From positions 1-49,870 of the forward strand of contig CAZLZD010000031.1 in assembly GCA_964563925.1 (NCBI GenBank): DNA of 49,870 bases, given 5' to 3'. The position numbers were made by a program, and so were the translations under genes. Within the stretch, counting starts at the first letter, position 1; every line of letters starts with the position of its first letter. Under the pieces are notes generated by a model. That model was not told the origin of the DNA and searched no databases. It was given only the letters and a program-made list of their open reading frames with translations. The DNA comes from JAUILA01 sp964563925 (GTDB taxonomy: Bacteria > Bacteroidota > Bacteroidia > Cytophagales > Cyclobacteriaceae). Below, in pieces: positions 1-8,398 of the stretch.

Positions 1-14
1 TCGGCAAAACTTAC

Positions 15-2192
15 CTATTTATCAATAACTAATGACAGATCCCGGCGAACTTCAGGGAATTTCGGTACCTCACGGAATTCAACGGTAGCTGAAGAGGATG
101 ACAACAGCAGTTCCCAATCGACGTCCGCAAAATACACTTCCTGTTTTAATCCGTATTTCCGGCAAATGGTATCCGCTATTTTTCCCATTGTTACATATGT
201 TTGGCCGGAATTTACCCATTGGAGACCATATTGCCAGGGGTCTGATTGTATGGGTACTGCCTTAAGCGGGATATTCGTGATTCTGCGAATAACCAGGCCT
301 GCGGCTCCTGAAAGGTCATAAAATGCAGTTTTACGTGCAGGACCGGACCAATGTTCGGGGTGCATTTCACCCGTCAGGAGAATGCCCAGGCGCTTTCTTT
401 CTCCATACCCCTCTTTTTTCTTAAAATACTCTTTTCCGAATTCAAAAAGCCGCAGATTACTTTGTCTCCGGTTGATATTGTGCTGGGCAACTTCCAGCAT
501 ACTGAACAACAGGGACTGTCGCATCACACCTAAATCTTCGCTCAGCTTGTTCAGGATTTCCACAGACTTTGAGGCATCCAGGAAGCTGGCTTGTTCGGCA
601 TAGGCCGGCCGGGTCAGTGAATTGGTAATAATCTCGTAGAAACCGTTGGCAGCAAGTGCTTCTGATACGACCTCCTGGGTTTTGTCCGGATCTGTCTTGG
701 GGAAATCAGCCAGAAAATCACTGGAGACATTTTCAGGAAGGCTGATCTGGTTGAATCCATAGATTCTTAATAGTTCTTCAATCACGTCAGCTTCCCGGGT
801 AACATCTACCCGGTAGGTCGGAACCACCGCAGTGAATCCCTCACTGGTTTTGTCCTCAAGCCGGATATCCAGTGAATTCAGTATTCTCTCTACCTCTTCT
901 GGTTCAATACTGACTCCGATGAGCCGGTCGATATGAACATACGAAACCGGAACACGAAATGGCGGAACAGGTTCAGGGTAGATATCGGTAACGTCGGACA
1001 CCACTTTACCTCCTGCCAGTTCTTCTATGAGGATAGCCGCCCTTTTCAGTGCATATAGTGTTCCTTCCGGGTCCGTGCCGCGTTCGTATCTGAATGAAGC
1101 ATCGGTTTTCAACTTGTGGTGCTGGGCGGTGCGCCGGATATAATCTGGAGAAAAATACGCACTTTCAAGGAAGACACGTGATGTCTTTTCGGTCACCCCA
1201 CTGCCAATCCCGCCAAAGACACCGGCGATACACATCCCCCTGCTTTCCCCGTCGCAGATCATCAGGTCATGCGCGGTAAGCGTTCGCTGTTTTTCATCCA
1301 GGGTGATGAATTTAGACCCTTCAGGAAGGGTCCTTACTATGACTTCGTTTCCGTTGATCCGGTCTGCATCGAACGCATGCAAGGGTTGTCCGCATTCATG
1401 AAGCACATAATTGGTGATGTCGACAATGTTGTTGATTGGGGTAAGGCCGACAGACCGCAGCCTGCCCTGAAGCCACTCCGGGGAAGGCTTCACATCCAGT
1501 CCTTCAATGGTAAGTCCGCTGTACCTGGGACAGGCTTCGTGGTTTTCGACGGTCACCTTAACCGGGTTTCCGCTTCCTGCCTTGAATTTTCCGGTATCGG
1601 GCCATTTTACCTCACGACCCAGTACTGCTTTCAGGTCCCGTGCGACCCCGATATGCGAGGCGGCATCGGCCCGGTTGGGGGTCAGCCCGATTTCGATCAC
1701 ATGATCGTCTTCCAGGTCGAAGTATTCCCGGGCCGGCGTACCGTTGGGCAGGGTGGTGCTGAGGACCATGATCCCCGCGTGGCTGGTACCCATGCCGATC
1801 TCATCTTCTGCACAGATCATTCCGGAGGATTCTTCACCGCGGATTTTGGCCTTTTTTATTTTAAAGGGTTCTGCTCCCTGAGGATAAAGGGTTGACCCAA
1901 CTGTTGCCACCACCACTTTTTGTCCGGCTGCGACATTCGGGGCTCCGCACACGATTTGCACAGGCTGGTCTTCCCCGACATCCACAGTGGTGAGACTCAG
2001 CTTGTCTGCGTTAGGGTGAGCCTTACAGGTCAGAACTTCCCCGATCACAAGCCCTGCGAGTCCGCCCGGGACCGGTTCCAGGACCTCAATTCCTTCCACT
2101 TCCAGGCCGGTATCGGTCAGCCGCCGGCCGGTTTCTTCGGGTGATTCGGTTATTTCGATGTATTCCTTAAGCCAATTAAAGGAGATTTTCAT
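15..2192 (-). CDS. pheT: Phenylalanine--tRNA ligase beta subunit, cut short by an in-frame TAG
   Basis: Beta subunit of the alpha2-beta2 enzyme that charges tRNA-Phe. The product shows an N-terminal EMAP/tRNA-binding-like domain (NADKLSLTTVDVG, residues about 40-150), a B3/B4 editing domain (about 210-385), a B5 domain (about 400-475) and the inactive synthetase-like core to about residue 690. The C-terminal FDX-ACB anticodon-binding domain begins with EVPKFPEVRRDLSLVIDK and then meets a TAG at 15-17. Bacterial PheT is normally close to 800 residues; this one is 725. Reading through the TAG, the same frame continues VSFA, as expected for FDX-ACB, up to the window edge. So the missing part is probably still there and the stop is a point mutation or base error. 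ATG start at 2192, preceded by a TAnnTTTG element. Family identity is certain; completeness is not. Confidence 0.93.
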   Translation of the reverse strand: MKISFNWLKEYIEITESPEETGRRLTDTGLEVEGIEVLEPVPGGLAGLVIGEVLTCKAHPNADKLSLTTVDVGEDQPVQIVCGAPNVAAGQKVVVATVGSTLYPQGAEPFKIKKAKIRGEESSGMICAEDEIGMGTSHAGIMVLSTTLPNGTPAREYFDLEDDHVIEIGLTPNRADAASHIGVARDLKAVLGREVKWPDTGKFKAGSGNPVKVTVENHEACPRYSGLTIEGLDVKPSPEWLQGRLRSVGLTPINNIVDITNYVLHECGQPLHAFDADRINGNEVIVRTLPEGSKFITLDEKQRTLTAHDLMICDGESRGMCIAGVFGGIGSGVTEKTSRVFLESAYFSPDYIRRTAQHHKLKTDASFRYERGTDPEGTLYALKRAAILIEELAGGKVVSDVTDIYPEPVPPFRVPVSYVHIDRLIGVSIEPEEVERILNSLDIRLEDKTSEGFTAVVPTYRVDVTREADVIEELLRIYGFNQISLPENVSSDFLADFPKTDPDKTQEVVSEALAANGFYEIITNSLTRPAYAEQASFLDASKSVEILNKLSEDLGVMRQSLLFSMLEVAQHNINRRQSNLRLFEFGKEYFKKKEGYGERKRLGILLTGEMHPEHWSGPARKTAFYDLSGAAGLVIRRITNIPLKAVPIQSDPWQYGLQWVNSGQTYVTMGKIADTICRKYGLKQEVYFADVDWELLLSSSSATVEFREVPKFPEVRRDLSLVIDK

Positions 2193-2217
2193 GGTTGATG
2201 TGCTTCAGTCTGACTGG

Positions 2218-2225
2218 CAAAACTA
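2218..2225 (-). promoter_or_regulatory. Probable promoter -7 element for pheT
   Basis: On the minus strand the octamer is TAGTTTTG, matching the Bacteroidota -7 consensus TAnnTTTG. It lies about 25 nt before the pheT ATG. No good TTTG -33 box is seen at the usual 19-21 nt spacing, so this rests on the -7 element alone. Confidence 0.45.
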
Positions 2226-2272
2226 CCTTTTTCCTGCAGATTCCTGAAGAAATTTTCCCTCTAAAATGGCGG

Positions 2273-2872
2273 CTACTGCTCATAGGTCTTTTCCCCGGCC
2301 CGGATGGCCACCGGCAGCAGGTTTTCCCTGGGAGGCAGCGGACAGGTAAAGGACGAAACATAGGCACAATAAGGGTTGTAGGCACGATTAAAATCCAGCA
2401 CGATGGTTTTTCCTCCGTGGTGGGTCACATCCAGGTAACGGCCCGCACCGTACGTTTCACGGGCGCTGGTGGCATCTCCGAAAGGCAGAAACAGTTTTTC
2501 CTCACTGACATTCTCCAGCACCAGTACCTGGGCGGTGGTATCATTGAGCTCGAAGGACGCATAGCCATAGGTCAGGTATTCCTGTGTCTTTCCGTCGTTG
2601 GTACTGAGTTTGATAATCTCCGGATCTTCCACCGGCTTGAATCGTGCCACGACTTTATAGGTCAGATCAGGAGGGAAGTAGTTGAGCCCGGTATAGGAAA
2701 CCGATGAATCCTGAAAGGGAGAATCGTCTGCATACCGCATGAACCGGTCGGTCTCTTCCCTGAGTTCGGTAATCTCCTCCCTGTAACTCTCAGGATCCTC
2801 ACTCCCGAAAAAAGTATAAACAACCGACAGGATTATGACAATCAGGGCACCAAAGTAAATCCATTTCTTCAT
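2273..2872 (-). CDS. DUF1684 family protein with N-terminal membrane anchor
   Basis: 199 residues. The first about 22 residues form a hydrophobic segment (MKKWIYFGALIVIILSVVY), which suggests a signal anchor with the rest outside the cytoplasm. The C-terminal half carries the DUF1684 hallmark stretch: a Thr/Tyr-Gly-Gly-Arg-Tyr-like segment (ETYGAGRYLDV), VVLDFNRAYNPYCAY-type residues (here IVLDFNRAYNPYCAY) and CPLPPRENLLPVAIRAGEK near the end. The family is widespread, but its biochemical role is not established to my knowledge. The gene starts 3 nt after the radC stop on the same strand, so the two are probably co-transcribed. No function is assigned. Confidence 0.85.
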   Translation of the reverse strand: MKKWIYFGALIVIILSVVYTFFGSEDPESYREEITELREETDRFMRYADDSPFQDSSVSYTGLNYFPPDLTYKVVARFKPVEDPEIIKLSTNDGKTQEYLTYGYASFELNDTTAQVLVLENVSEEKLFLPFGDATSARETYGAGRYLDVTHHGGKTIVLDFNRAYNPYCAYVSSFTCPLPPRENLLPVAIRAGEKTYEQ

Positions 2873-2875
2873 CAG

Positions 2876-3568
2876 CTAGATCAGGTTTTCATCTGCAAAG
2901 CTAAGATAGCCTTCATTCGTCAGAATCAGGTGATCCAGCACCGGAATTTCCATGAGCTGGCCCGCCTTGCGTAGTTTTTCAGTCAGGGTGATGTCGGCCT
3001 TGCTTGGTTTCAGATGACCCGACGGATGGTTGTGTGCGACGATCATCGCACAGGAAAGGTGAGTCAATGCCTGCTTGAATATAATTTTAGGATCCACCAC
3101 GGTGCCGCTTACGCCTCCGCGGCTGATGTGGCACTTTCTGATTACCTGATGGTTGCGGTTTAAAAGGAGTATCCAGAATTCCTCATGTTTCAGATCCATC
3201 AGGTCACTCCGAAGCAGGGCATAGGCGTCTTTGGAACAGGTGATCTTTGGCTTTTTAAGTGCCTCGTGAAATATTCTCCTGCGCCCCAGCTCCATGGCGC
3301 TGACAATGGAAATGGCGCGGGCTTCACCGATGCCACGAACATGCATCAGCTCGTCAGTCTCCATTCCGGCCAGCCGGGTCAGGTCGTAATCCACGCACTG
3401 CAATACCTGCCTGGCCAGCTCAAAGGCAGAAAATTGCCGGGTGCCGGACCCCAGTAAAACGGCCAGTAACTCGGTTTCAGTCAGGCTGCTGCGTCCCAGA
3501 TGAAGCATTTTCTCCCGCGGCCGGTCAGCCGCGGCCCATTGCTTGATTTTCAGCGAAGTGTCGGCCAT
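2876..3568 (-). CDS. radC: RadC/MPN-JAMM domain protein
   Basis: 230 residues in the RadC (DUF2466) family. An N-terminal UPF0758-type helix-hairpin-helix region (RGIGEARAISIVSAMELGRR, about residues 75-95) is followed by a JAB1/MPN-like metalloprotease-fold domain with the metal motif HNHPSG followed by Asp about 10 residues later (SKADITLTEKL). The family was once tied to DNA repair; that role is disputed and the substrate is unknown. An upstream in-frame start at 3643 would add 25 residues encoded inside the rpsT terminator, so I chose the ATG at 3568, which gives the usual MADTSLKIKQWAAADRPREK-like start. DUF1684 follows after 3 nt. Confidence 0.92.
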   Translation of the reverse strand: MADTSLKIKQWAAADRPREKMLHLGRSSLTETELLAVLLGSGTRQFSAFELARQVLQCVDYDLTRLAGMETDELMHVRGIGEARAISIVSAMELGRRRIFHEALKKPKITCSKDAYALLRSDLMDLKHEEFWILLLNRNHQVIRKCHISRGGVSGTVVDPKIIFKQALTHLSCAMIVAHNHPSGHLKPSKADITLTEKLRKAGQLMEIPVLDHLILTNEGYLSFADENLI

Positions 3569-3610
3569 GACACAATGGTAGGGGGTATGGCGGACAAATA
3601 GCGGATGGAA

Positions 3611-3640
3611 AATAAAAAAACCCCGGTGTTGGCCGGGGTT
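3611..3640 (-). terminator. Rho-independent terminator of rpsT
   Basis: On the minus strand AACCCCGG and CCGGGGTT arms enclose a 6-nt loop and are followed by a run of seven T. It lies 22 nt after the rpsT stop codon. Confidence 0.9.
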
Positions 3641-3661
3641 CAATTTCGTTGGAACAAACGA

Positions 3662-3913
3662 TTAAAGCGCGTTGACGTGCTTCATCAGCTGCGACTTCTT
3701 GTGCGCCGCCTTGTTCGAATGAATAATGTTTTTCTTGGCAAGTTTATCAATCATCGAAACCACTTTGTTCAGCAATTCCTGGGCTTCCGACTTATCAGTG
3801 GTATTCTGCAGCTTCTTAATGTAGGTACGCGTTGTTTTGTGCTGGTACCTGTTACGCAGACGCTTCGCTTCGTTTGATCTGATCCTTTTTAAGGCTGATT
3901 TATGATTTGCCAT
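3662..3913 (-). CDS. rpsT: 30S ribosomal protein S20
   Basis: 83 residues, very basic, starting MANHKSALKRIRSNEAKRLR, the typical S20 N-terminus; the rest is helical with many Lys/Arg. S20 binds 16S rRNA early in 30S assembly. A longer open frame reaches to 4375, but only the ATG at 3913 gives the S20 start, and it sits behind an AAAGAGA-like purine stretch. The gene is monocistronic, with its own promoter at 3952-3982 and terminator at 3611-3640. Confidence 0.97.
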   Translation of the reverse strand: MANHKSALKRIRSNEAKRLRNRYQHKTTRTYIKKLQNTTDKSEAQELLNKVVSMIDKLAKKNIIHSNKAAHKKSQLMKHVNAL

Positions 3914-3951
3914 AATCTCTTTTGTTCTACTACCTTTTATTTTTGAGTGTG

Positions 3952-3982
3952 CAAATTTACATGTAAAAGTGTTTAAAGCAAA
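3952..3982 (-). promoter_or_regulatory. Promoter of rpsT (TTTG-N19-TAAATTTG)
   Basis: Reading the minus strand, TTTG (3979-3982) is followed after exactly 19 nt by TAAATTTG (3952-3959). This is a full match to the Bacteroidota sigma-A-type promoter. Transcription should begin near 3944, giving a leader of about 30 nt. Confidence 0.8.
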
Positions 3983-4030
3983 ATTTGTTATCAGAATATT
4001 TTTTGTCCGTGACCGGTCTTTTCTTGGGAC

Positions 4031-5011
4031 ATGTTTCGGATCGGGATTCTTGCACTTCTGTTCATTGCGCCGGTAACCGGGGCTGGTTCGGCTACGGATA
4101 CCTGGGGGTTTTTCATGCACCGGCAGATTAACCGGTACGCTGTATTTACCCTTCCACCGGAAATGGTTGCTTATTACAAGGTTAGGATGGAGGCCCTGAT
4201 GCGTATGGCAGTGGACCCTGACCGTCGGCGTCATCTCGATCCCGGCGAAGCTCCCCGGCATTACATTGACCTGGATCTTCACGCGTTTACGGATACGGTC
4301 GTACTGAACTGGCGTGAGGTGCTCGGACGAATACCGGAGGATACGCTTCTGGCCCGGGGTACGGTACCCTGGCATATTGAAAGGCTGCGCCGGGCCCTGA
4401 CCACGGCATTCCGGTTACGGGACGGACCGTCTATCCTGCGTATATCGGCTGATTTAGGCCATTACATCGGGGACCTTCATGTGCCATTGCACACAACATC
4501 CAACTATGACGGGGAGCAAACAGGTCAGACGGGTGTGCATGCACTGTGGGAAACCCGGTTACCCGAACTTTTCTTCGGAGATTATAATTTGTTTGCCGGC
4601 AGGGCACGTTACCTGGATAATCCCCTGAAGTCTGTTTGGGCAGCCATGTTTGCGGCGAATGCCTGTGTGGATTCGGTCCTTCAGCTGGAACGATCGCTGC
4701 ACGACCGTCTTGGCGAGGATGTAAGCGGGGGGTTTGATTTCCGGGCCAGCCGGGTGCAGCGGGTGTACAACCAAAGGTTTTCCCGCATGTATCACCGCTT
4801 GCTGAACGGCATGGTGGAGAGGCAGTTCATACGCTCGGTGCGGCTGACAGGAAGTATTTGGTTTACCTGCTGGGTGGATGCGGGCCAGCCTGATATTTCC
4901 GGGATAAAGGATAACCCTTTGCTTCGGGCAGGGTGGAGGGACCGGTATGATTCCTTGCGCAGGGCCGACAGCCTGCGATTCCTTTCGGATATGCACCTTG
5001 GGCCACAATAG
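4031..5011 (+). CDS. Secreted zinc-dependent S1/P1 nuclease- or phospholipase C-fold protein
   Basis: 326 residues with a short signal peptide (MFRIGILALLFIAPVTGAGSA). The mature protein starts with Trp-Gly-Phe-Phe-Met-His (WGFFMHRQINRYAVF). It then carries an Asp-rich His motif (DPDRRRHLDPGEAPRHYIDLD) and the strong metal signature LGHYIGDLHVPLHTT followed by HALWETRLPE. This spaced W/H/D/H/H/D/H/E pattern is that of the tri-zinc fold shared by S1/P1 nucleases and bacterial phospholipase C; it cleaves phosphodiester bonds in either branch. The sequence alone does not tell nucleic acid from phospholipid substrate. No T9SS sorting domain is seen, so a periplasmic location is likely. The gene is divergent from rpsT and 39 nt before the ABC-F gene. 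Confidence 0.8.
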   Translation: MFRIGILALLFIAPVTGAGSATDTWGFFMHRQINRYAVFTLPPEMVAYYKVRMEALMRMAVDPDRRRHLDPGEAPRHYIDLDLHAFTDTVVLNWREVLGRIPEDTLLARGTVPWHIERLRRALTTAFRLRDGPSILRISADLGHYIGDLHVPLHTTSNYDGEQTGQTGVHALWETRLPELFFGDYNLFAGRARYLDNPLKSVWAAMFAANACVDSVLQLERSLHDRLGEDVSGGFDFRASRVQRVYNQRFSRMYHRLLNGMVERQFIRSVRLTGSIWFTCWVDAGQPDISGIKDNPLLRAGWRDRYDSLRRADSLRFLSDMHLGPQ

Positions 5012-5038
5012 TACTGCGCGGATTCAGCGCTGAATGCG

Positions 5039-5046
5039 TAGCTTTG
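5039..5046 (+). promoter_or_regulatory. Possible promoter -7 element at the ABC-F start (near-leaderless)
   Basis: TAGCTTTG matches TAnnTTTG and ends only 4 nt before the ATG at 5051. If it is used, the transcript would begin at or next to the start codon. No TTTG -33 box is seen. Confidence 0.35.
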
Positions 5047-5050
5047 TATC

Positions 5051-6931
5051 ATGAATTATTTATCCGCCGACAACCTGCAGATATCATTCGGTGACCAGGT
5101 ATTATTCAGTGAGGTTTCACTGGGCATTGCCCAGGGACAGAAAATGGCCCTGGTGGGAATAAACGGCAGCGGGAAATCCACGCTCCTGCGTATTCTGGCA
5201 GGGGAAGAGGTTCCCGAAAAGGGAGAGGTTGCCCGGGCCAGGGGTATCAGGGTGGCGTATCTTCCTCAGCTCCCGGAATTTGATCCGGAGGCGCAGGTAC
5301 TGGATGCGGTGATGATGTCTGATGATCCGGTAATCACCCTGGTCAGGGAATATGAACGCGCCCTGGCCCGTGCCGATGAGACCGATCAGACCGAAGAACT
5401 GACGCGTCTGGTTAGTGAAATGGATGCACGAAATGCCTGGAACTATGAATTCCAGGTGAAGGAGATCCTGGGTAAACTGGGTATTCATCAGCTGGACCAG
5501 AAGGTGGGCAGTATGTCGGGAGGCCAGCGCAAACGTGTGGGCATTGCCCGGGCGCTGTTGCAGCAACCCGATCTGGTCATACTGGACGAACCCACCAACC
5601 ACCTCGACCTGGATGCGATTGAATGGCTGGAGGAATATTTGTCTGCAAGTAACATGGCTATCATTATGGTTACTCACGACCGGTATTTTCTGGAGAATGT
5701 AACCAATGAAATTATCGAGCTGGAAGGTGGCACTATTTACCAGTATCAGGGGAATTATTCCTATTACCTTGAAAAGAAGGAAGAAAGGAGGATGCTTGAA
5801 ACAGCGGAGGTGGAGAAGTCCCGTAATCTTATGCGAAAGGAGCTCGAATGGATCAGAAGGCAGCCAAAAGCACGGGGTACCAAGGCTAAATACAGGGTGG
5901 ATGCGTTTGAAGAATTGAAGGAGAAGGCTGCCGGGAATATCGGGGATACATCCGTGCAGGTTGACGTGGTTCAGCGCAGGCAGGGAGGCAAAGTTCTCGA
6001 ACTCCATACGATCAGCAAAGGGTATGGCGGAGAACAGATCATCAGGCCGTTTTCCTATATCTTCAGGAAGGGGGAAAAACTCGGGGTGGTTGGACCTAAC
6101 GGGGCGGGTAAGTCTACTTTTCTGAATCTGCTGAGCGGAAAAATAAAACCGGATAGCGGGGAGATTGTCAAAGGAGAAACGACCGTAGTCGGGTATTATG
6201 AACAGAAAGAGCCCGTGTTTGAAAATTCGCTCCGGGTGATCGACGTGGTTCAGGAAGTTACGGACCTTGTTACACTTTCCGACGGCTCCAAGGTATCGGC
6301 TTCGCAGATGCTGAACCGGTTCAACTTTCCCCCGAAGAAACAGCATGATAAGGTGGGAAAACTAAGCGGAGGTGAAAAACGCAGGCTTCAGTTAATGCTT
6401 GTACTCCTGGAAAACCCCAATTTTCTTATCCTGGATGAACCTACCAATGACCTGGACCTTCAGACGCTGAGGGTATTGGAAGACTTCCTGGCCTCTTTTC
6501 AGGGTTGCCTCGTGCTCGTTTCCCATGACCGGTATTTTATGGACCGGTTGATCGACCATATGTTCATCTTCGAAAGCGGGAGAGAGATTCGCGATTTTAA
6601 TGGCAGGTATGCTGCCTATCGGGCTGAGCAGGAAATGCAGCGGGAGCAGGAACAGGTAAACCGGGAGGAGAAAACGACCGTGAAGGCAGCTCAGGGGACT
6701 AAGCGGGAAAGTCGGGATAAACTGAGTTTCAGGGAAAAGCGGGAAATGGAAACCATTGAAAAGGCAATGGAAGAAATAAACCAGGAAATCGAATCCCTTA
6801 CCAGGCAACTGACGGAAGGTGAACTGGATCATACCGGCATTGCCAGGATTGGAAGTCGGCTCGAGTCACTTAAAGAAAATCTCGATGAGAAGGAGATGAG
6901 ATGGCTTGAGCTTTCCGAGAAAGACGGTTAA
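5051..6931 (+). CDS. ABC-F family ATP-binding protein, Uup-like
   Basis: 626 residues with two ABC ATPase domains and no membrane segments. Domain 1 has Walker A GINGSGKST, signature SGGQRKRVGIARALL and Walker B VILDEPTNHLDLD. Domain 2 has Walker A GPNGAGKST, signature LSGGEKRRLQLML and Walker B LILDEPTNDLDLQ. The linker between them is the charged helical P-site-tRNA-interaction type. The last about 90 residues are a Lys/Glu-rich coiled coil (about 540-626), the C-terminal extension of the Uup subgroup. ABC-F proteins act on the ribosome E site; Uup relatives influence DNA repair and stalled translation. It converges with the subtilase, and the two stop codons share TTAA at 6928-6931. Confidence 0.93.
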   Translation: MNYLSADNLQISFGDQVLFSEVSLGIAQGQKMALVGINGSGKSTLLRILAGEEVPEKGEVARARGIRVAYLPQLPEFDPEAQVLDAVMMSDDPVITLVREYERALARADETDQTEELTRLVSEMDARNAWNYEFQVKEILGKLGIHQLDQKVGSMSGGQRKRVGIARALLQQPDLVILDEPTNHLDLDAIEWLEEYLSASNMAIIMVTHDRYFLENVTNEIIELEGGTIYQYQGNYSYYLEKKEERRMLETAEVEKSRNLMRKELEWIRRQPKARGTKAKYRVDAFEELKEKAAGNIGDTSVQVDVVQRRQGGKVLELHTISKGYGGEQIIRPFSYIFRKGEKLGVVGPNGAGKSTFLNLLSGKIKPDSGEIVKGETTVVGYYEQKEPVFENSLRVIDVVQEVTDLVTLSDGSKVSASQMLNRFNFPPKKQHDKVGKLSGGEKRRLQLMLVLLENPNFLILDEPTNDLDLQTLRVLEDFLASFQGCLVLVSHDRYFMDRLIDHMFIFESGREIRDFNGRYAAYRAEQEMQREQEQVNREEKTTVKAAQGTKRESRDKLSFREKREMETIEKAMEEINQEIESLTRQLTEGELDHTGIARIGSRLESLKENLDEKEMRWLELSEKDG

Positions 6932-8367
6932 TCTTCCCAGACAATCTCCACCAGTCGGTTCGGATACACAATCGTGGTTTGTGAGATGTCTTTGGGCCGG
7001 TGTATGGTAAACCCCTCCCGGGTATCCCGGATGACATATTCATTCCGGACAAAAAGATTGTTCTCTTTGTGATAAACGACTACTGATTCAGGGGTACCGG
7101 GCAACACGAGATAATTCTTCGTAACCCGTACACGCTGCGACGGGCGTGTATTTACCGGCTCATTGTTTATCCGTTTGACCAGCACCCGGGCATCCGGGAC
7201 ACCATAGCCCAGGTAATTGTTCGGGGATGAGGAAAGATGCCCTGATTCGAGTATCCATTGAGCCACTTCCTTATTGGAAAGGTCGGGCCGCGCCTGCCAT
7301 AAACCGGCCGCCATACCGGCTATTACGGGCGCTGAATAAGAGGTACCTGAAAAGGAATAGCAGGCAACGTCAGGTTTGACGTAGGGAAGGTCAGGGGGGC
7401 CGATCGAACTGTATCCCTGCCGTGTCCAGGGCCAGGACAGGGTGGTGGCTCCCACCGAAATGACCCCTTCGGCATCTGCCGGAATACTCACCACCCGGAA
7501 GGATTTATTTCCTTCATTTCCGGCAGAGATGACCAGGATCATCCCTTTTTCTTCTACAGCCATAGTGGCCGCCCTGGCGATAGCGGTGCTTTTCCCGTCG
7601 GCATTCTCCGGCGTATAATCCTGCCCGGGGTCATCGTACCCGTCGCTGTATCCAAGTGAAGAGTTTACGATTCGTACGCCCTGGGAATGCATCCACTCCA
7701 ATGCCGCGATCCAATAATCCTCTTCGCCACGGTATTCCCGGTCATCCTGATCGGTACGGGCCAGGAAAAACTGCGCATCCCAGGCCATTCCCTTTACCTG
7801 GTCGCGTTGCTCACGGTACCCGGCAATATGCATGAGAACCTGCGTGCCGTGGTAGTCATGAGAATAGATATTGCTGTCCCCGGCTTCCACAAAATTCCTA
7901 AATCCAAGTATTTGCCTGTTTTCAATAAGTGGTTTCAGAAAGCGGTTCTTGTCGGCATTCAGGAACCCCGCATCGATAACGCCAATTTTTATATTCTTTC
8001 CTGTATACCCGGCTTCCACCAGCTTATCACCATGAATCTGGCGCAGAACTTCGTCGTACTTCAGGTCCTGCAGCTCCTGCGAGCCAGCTGGCAGGATTTG
8101 CCCCCGCACAGGTTCCCAGTACGACAGGCAGGGTGCGAGGAAAGATTCAGCAGAAAGGGAGTCGGGTAAATGCACGGAAACAGCGCCCAGCCATTCTGAG
8201 TATACGACAGGGATGAACCCATGACTGCGTAAATGATCTATCCTGCTTTGCCGGTCAGCATTTTTTATTACCGGATTTTTCTCGTTGAGATATATCCAAT
8301 ACTTTTGCCGGGCCTGCACTTGCGCGCACAGGAACAGTATCAATACGAAAAAATATAATCGTTTCAT
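6928..8367 (-). CDS. Subtilisin-like (S8) serine protease, secreted
   Basis: 479 residues with a signal peptide (MKRLYFFVLILFLCAQVQA). The catalytic triad looks intact: Asp in KIGVIDAGF, His in DYHGTQVLMHIAG and Ser in SGTSYSAPVIAGMAAGL, with the oxyanion Asn in ISAGNEGN. About 90 residues between signal peptide and catalytic domain may be an inhibitor-like propeptide. A short C-terminal beta-rich tail follows, but it is not a T9SS sorting domain, so the enzyme probably stays in the periplasm or is exported another way. A TTG two codons upstream (8373) is possible, but the ATG at 8367 gives the better signal peptide. The stop overlaps that of the convergent ABC-F gene by 4 bp. Confidence 0.92.
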   Translation of the reverse strand: MKRLYFFVLILFLCAQVQARQKYWIYLNEKNPVIKNADRQSRIDHLRSHGFIPVVYSEWLGAVSVHLPDSLSAESFLAPCLSYWEPVRGQILPAGSQELQDLKYDEVLRQIHGDKLVEAGYTGKNIKIGVIDAGFLNADKNRFLKPLIENRQILGFRNFVEAGDSNIYSHDYHGTQVLMHIAGYREQRDQVKGMAWDAQFFLARTDQDDREYRGEEDYWIAALEWMHSQGVRIVNSSLGYSDGYDDPGQDYTPENADGKSTAIARAATMAVEEKGMILVISAGNEGNKSFRVVSIPADAEGVISVGATTLSWPWTRQGYSSIGPPDLPYVKPDVACYSFSGTSYSAPVIAGMAAGLWQARPDLSNKEVAQWILESGHLSSSPNNYLGYGVPDARVLVKRINNEPVNTRPSQRVRVTKNYLVLPGTPESVVVYHKENNLFVRNEYVIRDTREGFTIHRPKDISQTTIVYPNRLVEIVWED

Positions 8368-8398
8368 TCCCAAAGGCCCTGTTTAGACAGTCAATATT

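Noticed and set aside
1269..1895. 208-codon open frame on the plus strand inside pheT
   Set aside because: It lies wholly antisense to a clearly conserved gene and has no recognisable domain or start signal.
2195..2707. 170-codon open frame antisense to the DUF1684 gene
   Set aside because: It mirrors a conserved family on the other strand; its composition is that of a reverse-frame shadow.
3914..4375. Long N-terminal extension of rpsT
   Set aside because: It would cross the rpsT promoter and run antisense to the zinc nuclease-like gene; S20 starts at MANHKSALKR.
5117..6346. 409-codon open frame antisense to the ABC-F gene
   Set aside because: The plus-strand product has intact Walker and signature motifs; the antisense product has no domain and only shadows it.
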